This document shows, one piece after another, positions 26,035 to 35,071 of a stretch of 64,000 nt of DNA. This DNA comes from Halomarina ordinaria (lineage in GTDB: Archaea > Halobacteriota > Halobacteria > Halobacteriales > Haloarculaceae), in NCBI RefSeq assembly GCF_030553305.1, contig NZ_JARRAH010000001.1, positions 2,356,001-2,420,000 of the forward strand, given 5' to 3'. Both the position numbers and the translations under genes were made by a program. The notes beneath the pieces are model-generated. The model worked only from the letters and a program-made list of their open reading frames with translations. It had not been told where the DNA came from and did no database searches. Positions within the stretch are counted from its first letter, which is position 1. Every line of letters begins with the position of its first letter.

Positions 26035-27312
26035 TTACGCGAACAGCTGGCGGGCGCTGTCGACCGCCTCGACGAGCGCGTCGACCTCCGCCTCGGTGTT
26101 GTAGAGGTAGAAGGATGCCCGGGCGGAGGCGGCGACGCCCATCTCCTGGTGGAGCGGCTGGGTGCAGTGGTCGCCCGCGCGGATGGCGACGCCGTGGTCG
26201 TTGAGGATGGACGAGAGGTCGTGGGCGTGGACGCCGTCGAGGTTGAACGCGACGAGGCCGCCGCGGTCGTCGCCCGGCGGGCCGTACACCGTCACGTCGT
26301 CGTGTTCGGTGAGGCGGTCGTAGGCGTACTCGGCCAGCCCCTCCTCGTGGGCGCGGATGCGTTCGAGGCCGATGTCGTCGAGGTAGTCGCAGGCCGCCGC
26401 CAGCGCGATGCCCTGACAGATGACGGGCGTGCCGGCCTCGAACTTCCAGGGGAGGTCCTCCCAGGTCGCGTCCTCGAAGGTGACCTTCCGTATCATCTCG
26501 CCGCCGTAGAGGTACGGCTGCATCTCCTCGAGGAGGTGGCGCTTGCCGTAGAGGACGCCGACGCCGGTCGGGCCGCACATCTTGTGCCCGGAGAAGGCGA
26601 AGAAGTCGGCGTCGAGGTCCGTCACGTCGACCGGGCGGTTCGGGACGGACTGGGCGCCGTCGACGAAGACGTACGCGCCGTGGTCGTGCGCGAGGTCGGC
26701 GAGGTCGGCGATGGGGTTGACCGTCCCGAGCGTGTTCGAGACGTGGACGGCGCTCACCATCCGCGTGTCGTCGCCGACGAGTTCGCGGGCGTGGTCCATG
26801 TCGAGGTAGCCGTCGTCGGTGACGCGGACGTACTTCACGTCGGCGCCGGTCTTCTTGCCTATCTGCTGCCAGGTGACCAGCGAGGCGTGGTGTTCCATCT
26901 GCGTGAGGACCACCTCGTCGCCGGGGCCGAGTTCGGCGAGCCCCCAGGCGTACGCGACGGTGTTCATCGCCTCGGTGGTGTTCTTCGTGAAGACGACCTC
27001 CTCGCGGCCGTCGGCACCGATGAACTCGGCGACGCGGTCGTGGGCCTCCTCGTAGGCGACGCTCGCCTCCTGGCTGAGGCTGTGGATGCCGCGGTGGACG
27101 TTCGAGTTGTACGAGCGGTAGTAGTCGGCGATGACGTCGACGACCTGTTCGGGCGTGTGGCTCGTCGCGGCGTTGTCGAGGTAGACGAGCGGCGTGTCGT
27201 CGCCGGGACCCTCCCCCGGGACGGAGACGTCACCGCCGACCTTCCGTCCCAGGATGGGGAAGTCCTCGCGGAGTCGCTCGACGTCGAGCGGCTCCGTGGT
27301 TTGCGTACTCAT
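26035..27312 (-). CDS. sufS: Cysteine desulfurase SufS
   Basis: 425-residue PLP enzyme of the aminotransferase V group II type, releasing sulfur from cysteine for Fe-S cluster assembly. The PLP-lysine is in AFSGHKMCGPTGVGVLYG; the sulfur-accepting loop cysteine is probably in RAGDHCTQPLHQ near 375-390, and YLDNAATSHTPEQV marks the N-terminal domain. Length and motifs fit SufS rather than NifS/IscS. It is followed by sufU, but the SufBCD genes are not in this window. TATA-like gttttgtcc lies about 27 nt upstream. Confidence 0.94.
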   Translation of the reverse strand: MSTQTTEPLDVERLREDFPILGRKVGGDVSVPGEGPGDDTPLVYLDNAATSHTPEQVVDVIADYYRSYNSNVHRGIHSLSQEASVAYEEAHDRVAEFIGADGREEVVFTKNTTEAMNTVAYAWGLAELGPGDEVVLTQMEHHASLVTWQQIGKKTGADVKYVRVTDDGYLDMDHARELVGDDTRMVSAVHVSNTLGTVNPIADLADLAHDHGAYVFVDGAQSVPNRPVDVTDLDADFFAFSGHKMCGPTGVGVLYGKRHLLEEMQPYLYGGEMIRKVTFEDATWEDLPWKFEAGTPVICQGIALAAACDYLDDIGLERIRAHEEGLAEYAYDRLTEHDDVTVYGPPGDDRGGLVAFNLDGVHAHDLSSILNDHGVAIRAGDHCTQPLHQEMGVAASARASFYLYNTEAEVDALVEAVDSARQLFA

Positions 27313-27362
27313 TGCCGGGAGAGAGGGGACGCGGACAAAACACTCCTTCGGTCGTCCGCCGC

Positions 27363-27653
27363 TCAGAGCCGGAGCAACTGCGCGTGGCGCGTCTCACCGA
27401 CGTCGAGGACGGTCGTCTCGTCGACGAAGCCGTGTTCGACGGCGACGCTCACCGCCCGGGTGCCGACGATGTTGGCGACCGTCGCCCGGGCGAGCGCGCC
27501 GACGACGCGCTCCTCGTCGGCCTCCTCGCCGTCGTAGAAGTCGGTCTCGACGGTGAGCGACACCTCCCCGTTCTCGAACGTCTCGCCGAGGATGTCGGCG
27601 TCGCAGACGGAGACGAGCAGGCCCTCCTCGGTCCGACGTTCGGTCAGCAGCAT
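27363..27653 (-). CDS. DUF424 family protein
   Basis: 96-residue protein with the DUF424 pattern: a beta-alpha-beta start (LLVSVCDADILGETFENGEVSL), a central EERVVGALARATVANIVGTRAVSVAVEHGFVD cut here by the limit of quoting, and a beta C-terminus. DUF424 is a conserved archaeal family of unknown function, often near translation genes. Its ATG is separated by one base from the stop of the TPR gene before it, so both belong to one minus-strand operon. Confidence 0.85.
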   Translation of the reverse strand: MLLTERRTEEGLLVSVCDADILGETFENGEVSLTVETDFYDGEEADEERVVGALARATVANIVGTRAVSVAVEHGFVDETTVLDVGETRHAQLLRL

Positions 27654-27654
27654 C

Positions 27655-28383
27655 TCACTCGACCAGGCGCTGTTCGGCGCGCTGGCGTATCTCGTCGGCC
27701 TCCTCCGCCAGGCGTTCGGCCTCCTCGTCCTCGCCGAGGTGTTCGAGCGCGGCGCCCTTCTCCTCCAGCAGTTCGGGCGTGCGGAAGCCGAGGCGGATGG
27801 CGTTGTCGAAGCAGTTGACGGCCTCCTCGTTCAGCCCTCGCTCGGCGAGGAAGAACCCGCGGTTGTACCACGCCTGGCCGAAGCGCGGGTCGATCTCGAC
27901 GGCCCGCTCGGCGTGTTCGAGCGCCTGTTCGGTCCGGCCGTCCTCCCAGAGCGCGTACGCGAGGTTCGTCTCCGCGGTGGCGGCGTGTTCGGAGTCGTCG
28001 TCGACCGTCAGCGCCTCGCGGTAGGCGCCGATGGCGTCGTCGTACTCCTCCAGTTCGGCGTGGGCGGCCCCCTTGTTCACCCACGCTTCCTGTTCGAGCG
28101 ATGGGTCGTCGGCGAGGCGGGCGGCGCGTTCGAGCGCATCGGTCGCCTGTTCGAAGCGGTTGATCTGCATGTAGGAGATGCCCACTTCGACGAGCGATTC
28201 GACGTCGATTGCGCCCTTCGGTATCTGGCGCCGGTCGAGCATGTCGGCGAGCGCGCGCGAGTCGACCGGGTCGACCATCGACGGGTCCACCTCGAGTTCC
28301 GGTGGGTCGAGGTCGAACCCCTCGTAGGGGTCGCCGAACCCCCGGCTCTCGGAGAAGCGGTGGTCGTCCCTCTCGTCTGTCAT
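27655..28383 (-). CDS. Tetratricopeptide-repeat protein
   Basis: 242 residues: an acidic, probably disordered N-terminus (1-60), then four to five TPR units between about 66 and 225. Typical positions are visible in AYALWEDGRTEQALEHAERA and WYNRGFFLAERGLNEEAVNC. TPR arrays mediate protein-protein contacts; no enzymatic domain is attached. It is the first gene of the operon with DUF424 and is divergent from thpR. Confidence 0.88.
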   Translation of the reverse strand: MTDERDDHRFSESRGFGDPYEGFDLDPPELEVDPSMVDPVDSRALADMLDRRQIPKGAIDVESLVEVGISYMQINRFEQATDALERAARLADDPSLEQEAWVNKGAAHAELEEYDDAIGAYREALTVDDDSEHAATAETNLAYALWEDGRTEQALEHAERAVEIDPRFGQAWYNRGFFLAERGLNEEAVNCFDNAIRLGFRTPELLEEKGAALEHLGEDEEAERLAEEADEIRQRAEQRLVE

Positions 28384-28437
28384 GGCTCGGGGTTGGCGAC
28401 TGGCAGGGTTAAGGGCTACGCCCTCGGTTGTACAACC

Positions 28438-28995
28438 ATGCGACTCTTCGTCAGTGTCGACCTCGACCCGCTGGCCGACGCGCTCCGCGACGCGCAGCAA
28501 CCGCTGGCCGACGCCGACGACCTCCGACTCACCGACCCGGAGCAGGCCCACCTCACGCTCTCGTTCCTCGGGGAGGTCCCCGAGGCGCGCGTCCCGTCCG
28601 TGGCCGCCGCGCTCCGCGACGCCGTCGCGGCCGCCGGCGTCGGTCCCTTCGACGTCCACCTCGGCGGCTACGGCGTCTTCCCCTCGCCGGCGTACATCAG
28701 CGTCGTCTGGGTCGGCGTCCGCGAGGGCAACGAGCGCCTCACGCGCCTCCACGAGGCCATCGAGTCACGGCTCGCGGACCTCGGGTTCGCCCCGGAAGAC
28801 CACGAGTTCACCCCCCACGTCACGGTCGCCCGCATGGACGACGCCGGCGGCAAGTCGCGCGTCCAGCGGATCGTCCGCGAGCGCGACCCCGACGTCGGCC
28901 GCCTCCGCGTCGAGGCCGTCCGTCTCACCGAGAGCCGCCTCACGTCCTCGGGGCCGGTCCACGAGACGGTCGAGGTCGTCGACCTCCGGGAGTAG
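28438..28995 (+). CDS. thpR: RNA 2',3'-cyclic phosphodiesterase (2H family)
   Basis: 185-residue 2H phosphoesterase with both catalytic motifs intact: AHLTLSFLG (His38, Thr40) and PHVTVARM in the second half. ThpR hydrolyses 2',3'-cyclic phosphate ends to 2'-phosphates and can show RNA-ligase activity. It may act in tRNA-splicing-related end processing. The start is confirmed by a TATA-like ggttaagg about 29 nt before the ATG. A diverged paralogue is at 60834-61319. Confidence 0.92.
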   Translation: MRLFVSVDLDPLADALRDAQQPLADADDLRLTDPEQAHLTLSFLGEVPEARVPSVAAALRDAVAAAGVGPFDVHLGGYGVFPSPAYISVVWVGVREGNERLTRLHEAIESRLADLGFAPEDHEFTPHVTVARMDDAGGKSRVQRIVRERDPDVGRLRVEAVRLTESRLTSSGPVHETVEVVDLRE

Positions 28996-29073
28996 CCGGG
29001 CCCGACCGATTTAGGCCCGCCAAAACTATAGGATGAGTGATATATTTATCCCGTCGGGCGGGGTACACCGTCT

Positions 29074-29877
29074 ATGGCCTCGCCCGCCGACTTCGCGCTC
29101 GTCTTCCTCGCCGGCCTCGTCACCGCGCTGGCGACGGGCCTCGGCGCGCTCCCCTTCTTCCTCGTCGACGAGATGTCCGACCGCGTGAACGTCGTCCTCT
29201 GGGGGCTGGCCTCGGGCATCATGCTCTCGGCGTCCGGCTTCGGCCTCGTCTCCGAGGGGCTCGCCGCGGGCGGCCCCCTCCCGGTGGGCGTCGGCCTGCT
29301 GGCCGGCGTCGGCCTCGTCGTCGTCGCCCACGAGGTCATCGAGGGCCGGGAGATACACCCCCGGCGCTACGAGGAGGCGAGCGTGCGGAAACTGGCGCTC
29401 ATCCTCGGTATCCTCACGGTCCACAGCTTCCCGGAGGGGGTCGCCATCGGCGTCTCCTTCGCCGACCTGAACTTCGATGGCGTCGCCGGTATCGCGCTGT
29501 TCGGCTACACCGTCCCGCTGCTCGCGGTGTTCATGACCGTCGCCATCTCCATCCACAACGTGCCCGAGGGCGTCGCCGTCTCCATCCCCCTGCGGGCGAT
29601 GGACGTCCCGCCCTGGCGGATGGTGTGGTGGGCGGTGTTCTCCAGCCTTCCCCAGCCCATCGGCGCGGTGCTCGCGTTCTACTTCGTCACGCTCGCGCGG
29701 GCGTTCCTCCCCGTCGGCTTCGGCTTCGCCGCCGGCGCGATGATATATCTCGTGCTCTCGGAGTTCATCCCCGAGGCCATCGACGTGGGCGGGGCGTTGC
29801 CGAGTCGCGGCCTCCCCGAACTCGCCGTCGGGTTGCTCGCGGGCGCGCTCCTGATGGTCCCGCTGGCGTTCGTCTGA
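29074..29877 (+). CDS. ZIP family metal transporter
   Basis: 267-residue membrane protein with eight predicted helices. The metal-binding helices are visible: HSFPEGVAIGVSF (helix 4) and HNVPEGVAVS (helix 5), each with the His-x3-Glu pattern of ZIP proteins. These import zinc or other divalent ions. The promoter region has a long AT stretch (gatatatttatcc near 29038) about 29 nt before the ATG, plus an upstream AT patch that might hold a metal-regulator site. It is followed by the ribosomal-protein operon, which has a separate promoter. Confidence 0.93.
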   Translation: MASPADFALVFLAGLVTALATGLGALPFFLVDEMSDRVNVVLWGLASGIMLSASGFGLVSEGLAAGGPLPVGVGLLAGVGLVVVAHEVIEGREIHPRRYEEASVRKLALILGILTVHSFPEGVAIGVSFADLNFDGVAGIALFGYTVPLLAVFMTVAISIHNVPEGVAVSIPLRAMDVPPWRMVWWAVFSSLPQPIGAVLAFYFVTLARAFLPVGFGFAAGAMIYLVLSEFIPEAIDVGGALPSRGLPELAVGLLAGALLMVPLAFV

Positions 29878-29931
29878 CGAGTGGGCCAAAGGAACAACGA
29901 TTTAAAGACCGCGACGGTACTCCGGCGTACT

Positions 29932-30084
29932 ATGGGGAAGAAATCGAAGGCGAAGAAGAAGCGGCTGGGCAAGCTCCAGCGGCAGAACCGCCGCGTTCCG
30001 GCGTGGGTCATCATGAAGACCGACCGCGACGTGATGATGAACCCGAAGCGACGGAGCTGGCGGCGGGGTGACACGGACGAATGA
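29932..30084 (+). CDS. rpl39e: 50S ribosomal protein L39e
   Basis: 50 residues, highly basic, starting [20 protein letters not shown] and ending with the [21 protein letters not shown] region. This is the size and sequence of archaeal L39e, which lines the ribosome exit tunnel. The strong TATA-like gatttaaag about 31 nt upstream is the promoter of the operon rpl39e-rpl31e-eif6-rpl18a-pfdA-ftsY. The stop overlaps the next start (ATGA). Confidence 0.97.
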   Translation: MGKKSKAKKKRLGKLQRQNRRVPAWVIMKTDRDVMMNPKRRSWRRGDTDE

Positions 30085-30356
30085 GTGCGAGCGACTTCGA
30101 GGAGCGCGTCGTGACCGTCCCGCTCCGTGACGTACTCGCGGAGGCCAAGCACAAGCGCGCCGGCAAGGCGATGACCGCCGTCCGGGCGCACCTCGCGAAG
30201 CACTTCCGGGTCGACGAGGACGACGTCCGCCTCGACCCCTCCATCAACGAGGCCGTCTGGTCGCGCGGGCGCAAGCAGCCCCCGCGCAAGCTCCGCGTCC
30301 GCGCCGCCCGGTTCGAGGAGGACGGCCAGGCCGTCGTCGAAGCCGAGACCGCATAA
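30081..30356 (+). CDS. rpl31e: 50S ribosomal protein L31e
   Basis: 91 residues, with the family's N-terminal [20 protein letters not shown] and the [15 protein letters not shown] helix. L31e lies around the exit tunnel rim of the large subunit. It starts in a 4-nt ATGA overlap with L39e, and the aIF6 gene follows after 2 nt, so the three are translationally coupled. Confidence 0.96.
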   Translation: MSASDFEERVVTVPLRDVLAEAKHKRAGKAMTAVRAHLAKHFRVDEDDVRLDPSINEAVWSRGRKQPPRKLRVRAARFEEDGQAVVEAETA

Positions 30357-30358
30357 GG

Positions 30359-31024
30359 GTGCTTCGCGCGGCCCTCTCCGGTTCCGCCTACGTTGGCGTC
30401 TTCGCCCGGGCGACCGACGACTGCCTGCTCATCCGACCCGACGCGGACGACGACCTCGTCGCGGAGTTCGCCGAGGAACTCGAGGTGTCCGCCCTCGCGA
30501 CGACTATCGGCGGCTCCTCGACCGTCGGCGCGCTCGTCGCCGGCAACCGCCACGGGTTGCTCGCCAGCGGCCGCCTCACCGACGCCGAGCGCGACGCCAT
30601 CGAGGGGGCGACCGACCGCCCGGTGACGCGCCTCCCCGGGCGCATCAACGCCGCCGGGAACGTCGTCCTCGCCAACGACAGCGGGGCGTACGTCCACCCC
30701 GACCTCTCCGACGAGGCGGTCGAGGCGGTCGAGGACGGGCTCTCGGTGCCCGTCGAGCGCGGCGACCTCGCGGGCGTCCGGACGGTCGGGACGGCCGCGG
30801 TCGCCACGAACGACGGCGTGCTCTGTCACCCCCAGTCGACCGACGCCGAACTCGATTTCCTCGAGGACCTCCTCTCGGTCCCCGCCGACATCGGCACCAT
30901 CAACTACGGCGCGCCGCTCGTCGGCTCCGGGCTGGTCGCCAACGACTACGGCTACATCGCCGGTCGCGACACCACGGGACCGGAGCTCGGGCGCATCGAG
31001 GACGCGCTCGGCTTCATCGACTAA
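30359..31024 (+). CDS. eif6: Translation initiation factor 6 (ribosome anti-association factor)
   Basis: 221-residue aIF6, which binds the large ribosomal subunit, prevents premature joining of subunits and takes part in its maturation. The pentein fold is evident as repeated segments with GNRHGLLAS and [18 protein letters not shown] followed by [13 protein letters not shown] and [17 protein letters not shown] start, two bases after the L31e stop. Its operon position beside ribosomal proteins is the conserved archaeal arrangement. Confidence 0.96.
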   Translation: MLRAALSGSAYVGVFARATDDCLLIRPDADDDLVAEFAEELEVSALATTIGGSSTVGALVAGNRHGLLASGRLTDAERDAIEGATDRPVTRLPGRINAAGNVVLANDSGAYVHPDLSDEAVEAVEDGLSVPVERGDLAGVRTVGTAAVATNDGVLCHPQSTDAELDFLEDLLSVPADIGTINYGAPLVGSGLVANDYGYIAGRDTTGPELGRIEDALGFID

Positions 31025-31063
31025 AAGGGAACTTTCTTCCCGCTTCCCGCCCGACGCTGTTCT

Positions 31064-31237
31064 ATGAGTCAGTACACGGTGACCGGCCGGTTCCAGGCCC
31101 GTGACGGATGGAAGGACTTCTCGAAGTCCGTCGAGGCGCCCAACGAGGACGTCGCGGTCGAGCACACCTACGCCGAGTTCGGGTCGAAACACGGCCTGAA
31201 GCGAACGCAGCTCGAGGTCTCCGGGGTGGAAGCATGA
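31064..31237 (+). CDS. rpl18a: 50S ribosomal protein L18Ae (LX)
   Basis: 57 residues, beginning MSQYTVTGRFQARDGWKDFS and ending EFGSKHGLKRTQLEVSGVEA. This is the short archaeal L18Ae/LX ribosomal protein, which sits on the large subunit near the stalk base. It is too small to be picked up by length filters. The TGA stop overlaps the prefoldin ATG as ATGA, confirming co-translation with pfdA. Confidence 0.93.
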   Translation: MSQYTVTGRFQARDGWKDFSKSVEAPNEDVAVEHTYAEFGSKHGLKRTQLEVSGVEA

Positions 31238-31710
31238 GTCTGGGTGGTGGCGGCGGTCAGATGCAGGAACTCCAGCAGCAGCTCCAGCTCATCGACCAGG
31301 AGATCGAGGCGCTGCGCGAGGAAATCGACGAGTTCCAGACCGAGCAGACCGAGATCGACGACGCCGTCGAGGCCATCGAGACGCTCGACGACGGCGACAC
31401 CGTCCAGGTGCCCCTCGGCGGCGGCGCCTACCTCCGCGCGGAGGTCCAGGACATGAGCCGCATCGTCGTCGGTCTCGGCGGCGGCTACTCCGCCGAGCGC
31501 GACGAGGAGGGCGCGAAGGCCAGCCTCGAACGCAAGCAGGAGCTCCTCGACGACCGCATCGACGAGGTGCGCGAGGACATCTCCGACCTCGAAGACGAGA
31601 GCGACCAGCTCGAACAGCGCGCCCAGCAGATGCAACAGCAGCAGATGCAGCAGATGCAACAGCAGATGCAGCAACAGCAGCAGCAGCAGGGCGACCAGGA
31701 CGACGAGTAA
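31234..31710 (+). CDS. pfdA: Prefoldin subunit alpha, with glutamine-rich tail
   Basis: 158-residue prefoldin alpha subunit; two long coiled-coil helices (about 9-45 and 88-140) flank the beta-hairpin region GDTVQVPLGGGAYLRA and IVVGLGGGYSAERD. The chaperone holds unfolded proteins for the thermosome. The C-terminal helix extends into an unusually long run of glutamine and methionine (about 132-151), encoded by repeated cag/caa/atg triplets, then an acidic end. ATGA overlap with L18Ae; ftsY follows after 3 nt. Confidence 0.94.
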   Translation: MSLGGGGGQMQELQQQLQLIDQEIEALREEIDEFQTEQTEIDDAVEAIETLDDGDTVQVPLGGGAYLRAEVQDMSRIVVGLGGGYSAERDEEGAKASLERKQELLDDRIDEVREDISDLEDESDQLEQRAQQMQQQQMQQMQQQMQQQQQQQGDQDDE

Positions 31711-31713
31711 GCG

Positions 31714-33024
31714 ATGTTCGACGGACTGAAGGAGAAGCTCAGCCGGTTCCGCGAGGACGCCGAGGAGGCCGCGGAGGAGGCGGCGGCCGAGGAAGCCGAC
31801 GCCCGGGCCGATGCCGACGCCGAGGCGGAGGCCGCGACGGCACCGGAGGCCGACGACGCCCCTCCCGCGACCGAGAGCGAGGCGTCCGCGGGCGACGCGG
31901 TCCCCGGTTCCGATACCGACGCCGTCGAGACGGACGACCCGACGCCCGCCGAGCCGGCCGCACCGCCCGCCGACCGCGACGCGGAGGCCGAGGTCGAGGA
32001 GCCGTCCGCCACGACCGACCACGACGCCGGTGTCGACGCTGACGCCGCCGGCGACCTCGAGGGCGCGGGTGAGGAGGAGCCCGCCGGCGGGCTCGGTCTC
32101 TCGCGCGACGAGGCCGAGGACGAGGAGGAGTTCAGGGCGAGCTTCGGCGCGCGGGCGAAGGCGTTCGCCACCGGCGGCGTCGTCATCCGCCCGGAACACC
32201 TCGACGAGCCGCTCGACGACCTCGAACTCGCCCTGCTGTCGAGCGACGTCGAGATGAGCGTCGCCCAGGAGATCCTCCGGACCATCCGCGAGGAGGTCGA
32301 GGGGACGACGCGCGCGCAGGTCCAGTCGACCGGCCAGGTCGTCGAGATGGCGCTCCGCGAGGCGCTCGTGGACGTCATCAGCGTCGGCCAGTTCGACTTC
32401 GAGCAGCGCATCGCGGCGGCGGAGAAGCCGATGGTCATCATCTTCACCGGGGTCAACGGCGTCGGCAAGACCACCTCCATCGCGAAGCTCTCGCGGTACC
32501 TCGAGGAACGCGGTATCTCGTCGGTGCTCGCCAACGGCGACACCTACCGCGCCGGGGCCAACGAGCAGTTGCGCGAGCACGCGGCGGCGCTCGACCGGAA
32601 GCTCATCGCCCACGAGCAGGGCGGCGACCCGGCGGCCGTCATCTACGACGCCGTCGAGTACGCGAAGGCCAACGACATCGACGTCGTCCTCGGCGACACG
32701 GCGGGTCGGCTCCACACGAGCAACGACCTGATGGCCCAGCTGGAGAAGATAGACCGGGTCGTCGACCCCGACATGACGCTGTTCGTCGACGAGGCGGTCG
32801 CCGGTCAGGACGCGACCCAGCGCGCCCGGCAGTTCAACGAGGCGGCAGCCATCGACGGCGCCGTCCTCACGAAGGCCGACGCCGACTCCCAGGGCGGCGC
32901 GGCCATCTCCATCGCCCACGTGACGGGTCGCCCCATCCTCTTCCTCGGGACCGGCCAGGGGTACGCCGACCTCGAACGGTTCGACCCCGAGCGCATCGTC
33001 GACCGCCTCCTCGGCGCCGAGTGA
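31714..33024 (+). CDS. ftsY: Signal recognition particle receptor FtsY
   Basis: 436-residue SRP GTPase receptor. A long acidic, Ala/Glu/Asp-rich N-terminus (about 1-140, the membrane-associated A-domain) is followed by the NG domain: N-helices, G1 GVNGVGKTT, the DTAGR (G3) motif, the TKAD G4 and C-terminal GTGQGYADLERF. It accepts ribosome-nascent-chain-SRP complexes at the membrane. It closes the ribosomal-protein operon. The N-terminus starts MFDGLKEKLSRFREDA, a typical amphipathic membrane-targeting helix. Confidence 0.96.
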   Translation: MFDGLKEKLSRFREDAEEAAEEAAAEEADARADADAEAEAATAPEADDAPPATESEASAGDAVPGSDTDAVETDDPTPAEPAAPPADRDAEAEVEEPSATTDHDAGVDADAAGDLEGAGEEEPAGGLGLSRDEAEDEEEFRASFGARAKAFATGGVVIRPEHLDEPLDDLELALLSSDVEMSVAQEILRTIREEVEGTTRAQVQSTGQVVEMALREALVDVISVGQFDFEQRIAAAEKPMVIIFTGVNGVGKTTSIAKLSRYLEERGISSVLANGDTYRAGANEQLREHAAALDRKLIAHEQGGDPAAVIYDAVEYAKANDIDVVLGDTAGRLHTSNDLMAQLEKIDRVVDPDMTLFVDEAVAGQDATQRARQFNEAAAIDGAVLTKADADSQGGAAISIAHVTGRPILFLGTGQGYADLERFDPERIVDRLLGAE

Positions 33025-33108
33025 GGCGCTCTCCCCCGGTTCTCTTCCTTCCCGCGCGGGTCCGCCGCGCGGCGTAACGTTCATGACGGTCCTGGCGTAG
33101 GTACACCG

Positions 33109-35001
33109 ATGGCAGCACCGATTCACGCACTGGTCGTCGGACCGGTGGGTGAACGTCTCGGCCGCCGTCTGGCGCGCGACCACCGGATTCGGCGGACCGA
33201 CACCCCGACCACCGCCGACTGCCTGCTCGACGCCGGACCGCTCCGCGACCGTCCCGTGGTGGAGGGGGCGGCCGTCTCCCCGCACGTCGTCCTCTACGAG
33301 TCGCCGGAGACGCCGCCGCGAGCGCTCGCCGCGGGCGCCGACCGCTGCGTCCACCTGACGGGCGACGCGAGCGCCGACGCCGCGACGGTGGCGGCCGTCG
33401 TCCGTTCCGCGCTGACCGGCGACCCGCCGTCCCGACGCGAGACGCTCGTCCGCGAGTCCGTCGACGCGCTCGCGGACGTGTTCTTCCTCTTCGACACCGA
33501 CATGCGGTTCCTCGCGTGGAACCGTCGGTTGATAACGGTCACCGGCTACGACGCGAGCGAGGTGGTGACGATGGAGCCGACCGACTTCGTCGCCGACGAG
33601 GACGAGGCGGCCATCGCCGCCGCGATTCGGCGCGCGGTCCGGACCGGCCGCGCCACCGAGGAGGGCCACCTCGTGACGCGCGACGGCGAACACGTCCCCT
33701 ACGAGTTCACCGGGACGGCGCTCACCGACGACCGGGACGACGTCGTCGGCGTCTGTGGCATCGGGCGCGATATCACCGAGCGGCGCCGGCGCGAGCGGAC
33801 GCTCGAACGCCGGACCGACCGTCTGCGGACGCTCAACCGCATCAACGAGGTCATCCGCAACGTCAACGGCGACCTGGTCCGGGCGTCGACGCGCGAGGAG
33901 GTCGTCCAGTCGGTGTGCGGTCGCCTCGCCGACGAGGAGCCCTACCGCTTCGCGTGGCTCGGCGAGTACAGCCCCGGCCGCGACCGGGTGACGCCCGTCG
34001 CCCACGCCGGGGAGGGGACCGCGTACCTCGACGCCCGTGGGGACCTCGAGTTCGACGACGGCGACCGGACCGCCGAGACGGCCGCCCGGACGGGCGAGGT
34101 GGTGGTCGCCCAGCACATCGCCGACGGCGACGGAACCGAGCGGTGGCGACCGGCGGCGCTGGCCGCCGACTTCGCCTCGGCCGCCGCCATCCCGCTCCGG
34201 TACCGGGGGGTGACTCACGGCGTCCTCTGCGTCTACGCCGACCGCCCCGACGCCTTCGACGCGACCGAACGCGACGTGCTCGCGGAACTGGGCCGGACCG
34301 TCGCCTACGCGATGAGCGCGCTCGACCGGCGGCGCGCGCTCATCGCCGACACCGTCCTCGAACTGGCGTTCGACCTGCCCGACGGGTCGCTGTTCCCGGT
34401 CGCCGCCGCCCGCGAGGGGGCGACGGTCGACCTCGTCGGGACGGTCCCGAACGGGGACGGCACGTCGGTGCAGTTCTACCGCGTCGAGGGCGTCGCCCCG
34501 GAGCACGTCGTCGCCGCGACGGACGACACCTGTCTGGACGCGCACGTCGCCCGCACCGACCGCGATGGGGGTGTCGTCCGGGTGACGGTCGGACGCACGC
34601 TCGCCGACGCGCTGGTCGACCACGGCGGCGTCGTCGACGACCTCCACGCCGAGGGGGACGACGCCCGTGCCGTCACCGTCTTCCCGCCCGGTACCGACGC
34701 CAGGTCGGCGGTCGCCGCCGTCGAGGCGTGGTGTCCGGCCGCGACGCTCGCCGCCCGTCGCGAGCGCACGCGCGACTCGCTGGCGGCCGACGGCCTCCTC
34801 GCGGGGCTGACCGACCGCCAGCGAGAGGTGCTCCGGCGGGCCTACCTCTCGGGGTACTTCGACTCGCCGCGGGCCAACACCGGTGCCGACCTCGCCGACT
34901 CGCTCGGTATCTCGACGGCGACGTTCCACGAGCACCTCCGGGTCGCGGAGCGGAAACTCGTCGAGCGGGTGTTCGCGGATGGCTCTCCCGAGGTCGGGTA
35001 A
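33109..35001 (+). CDS. Bat-type multi-domain regulator (PAS-GAF-HTH_10)
   Basis: 630 residues. The N-terminal 105 residues resemble a degenerate receiver; a PAS domain follows (about 115-235, FFLFDTDMRFLAWNRRL), then a GAF domain (about 245-430), a bacterioopsin-activator-type domain and a C-terminal HTH_10 helix-turn-helix (GLTDRQREVLRRAYLSGYFD, about 568-620). This architecture is that of haloarchaeal Bat-like transcription factors, which sense light, redox or oxygen via PAS/GAF. No target can be assigned. The gene has its own transcription unit between ftsY and the subtilase. Confidence 0.9.
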   Translation: MAAPIHALVVGPVGERLGRRLARDHRIRRTDTPTTADCLLDAGPLRDRPVVEGAAVSPHVVLYESPETPPRALAAGADRCVHLTGDASADAATVAAVVRSALTGDPPSRRETLVRESVDALADVFFLFDTDMRFLAWNRRLITVTGYDASEVVTMEPTDFVADEDEAAIAAAIRRAVRTGRATEEGHLVTRDGEHVPYEFTGTALTDDRDDVVGVCGIGRDITERRRRERTLERRTDRLRTLNRINEVIRNVNGDLVRASTREEVVQSVCGRLADEEPYRFAWLGEYSPGRDRVTPVAHAGEGTAYLDARGDLEFDDGDRTAETAARTGEVVVAQHIADGDGTERWRPAALAADFASAAAIPLRYRGVTHGVLCVYADRPDAFDATERDVLAELGRTVAYAMSALDRRRALIADTVLELAFDLPDGSLFPVAAAREGATVDLVGTVPNGDGTSVQFYRVEGVAPEHVVAATDDTCLDAHVARTDRDGGVVRVTVGRTLADALVDHGGVVDDLHAEGDDARAVTVFPPGTDARSAVAAVEAWCPAATLAARRERTRDSLAADGLLAGLTDRQREVLRRAYLSGYFDSPRANTGADLADSLGISTATFHEHLRVAERKLVERVFADGSPEVG

Positions 35002-35071
35002 TCGCCGGCCGCCACCCTGCTCCCCTGACTGATGAGGGGCCGTTATTTTCTAACACCAACGCAAGGAACGA

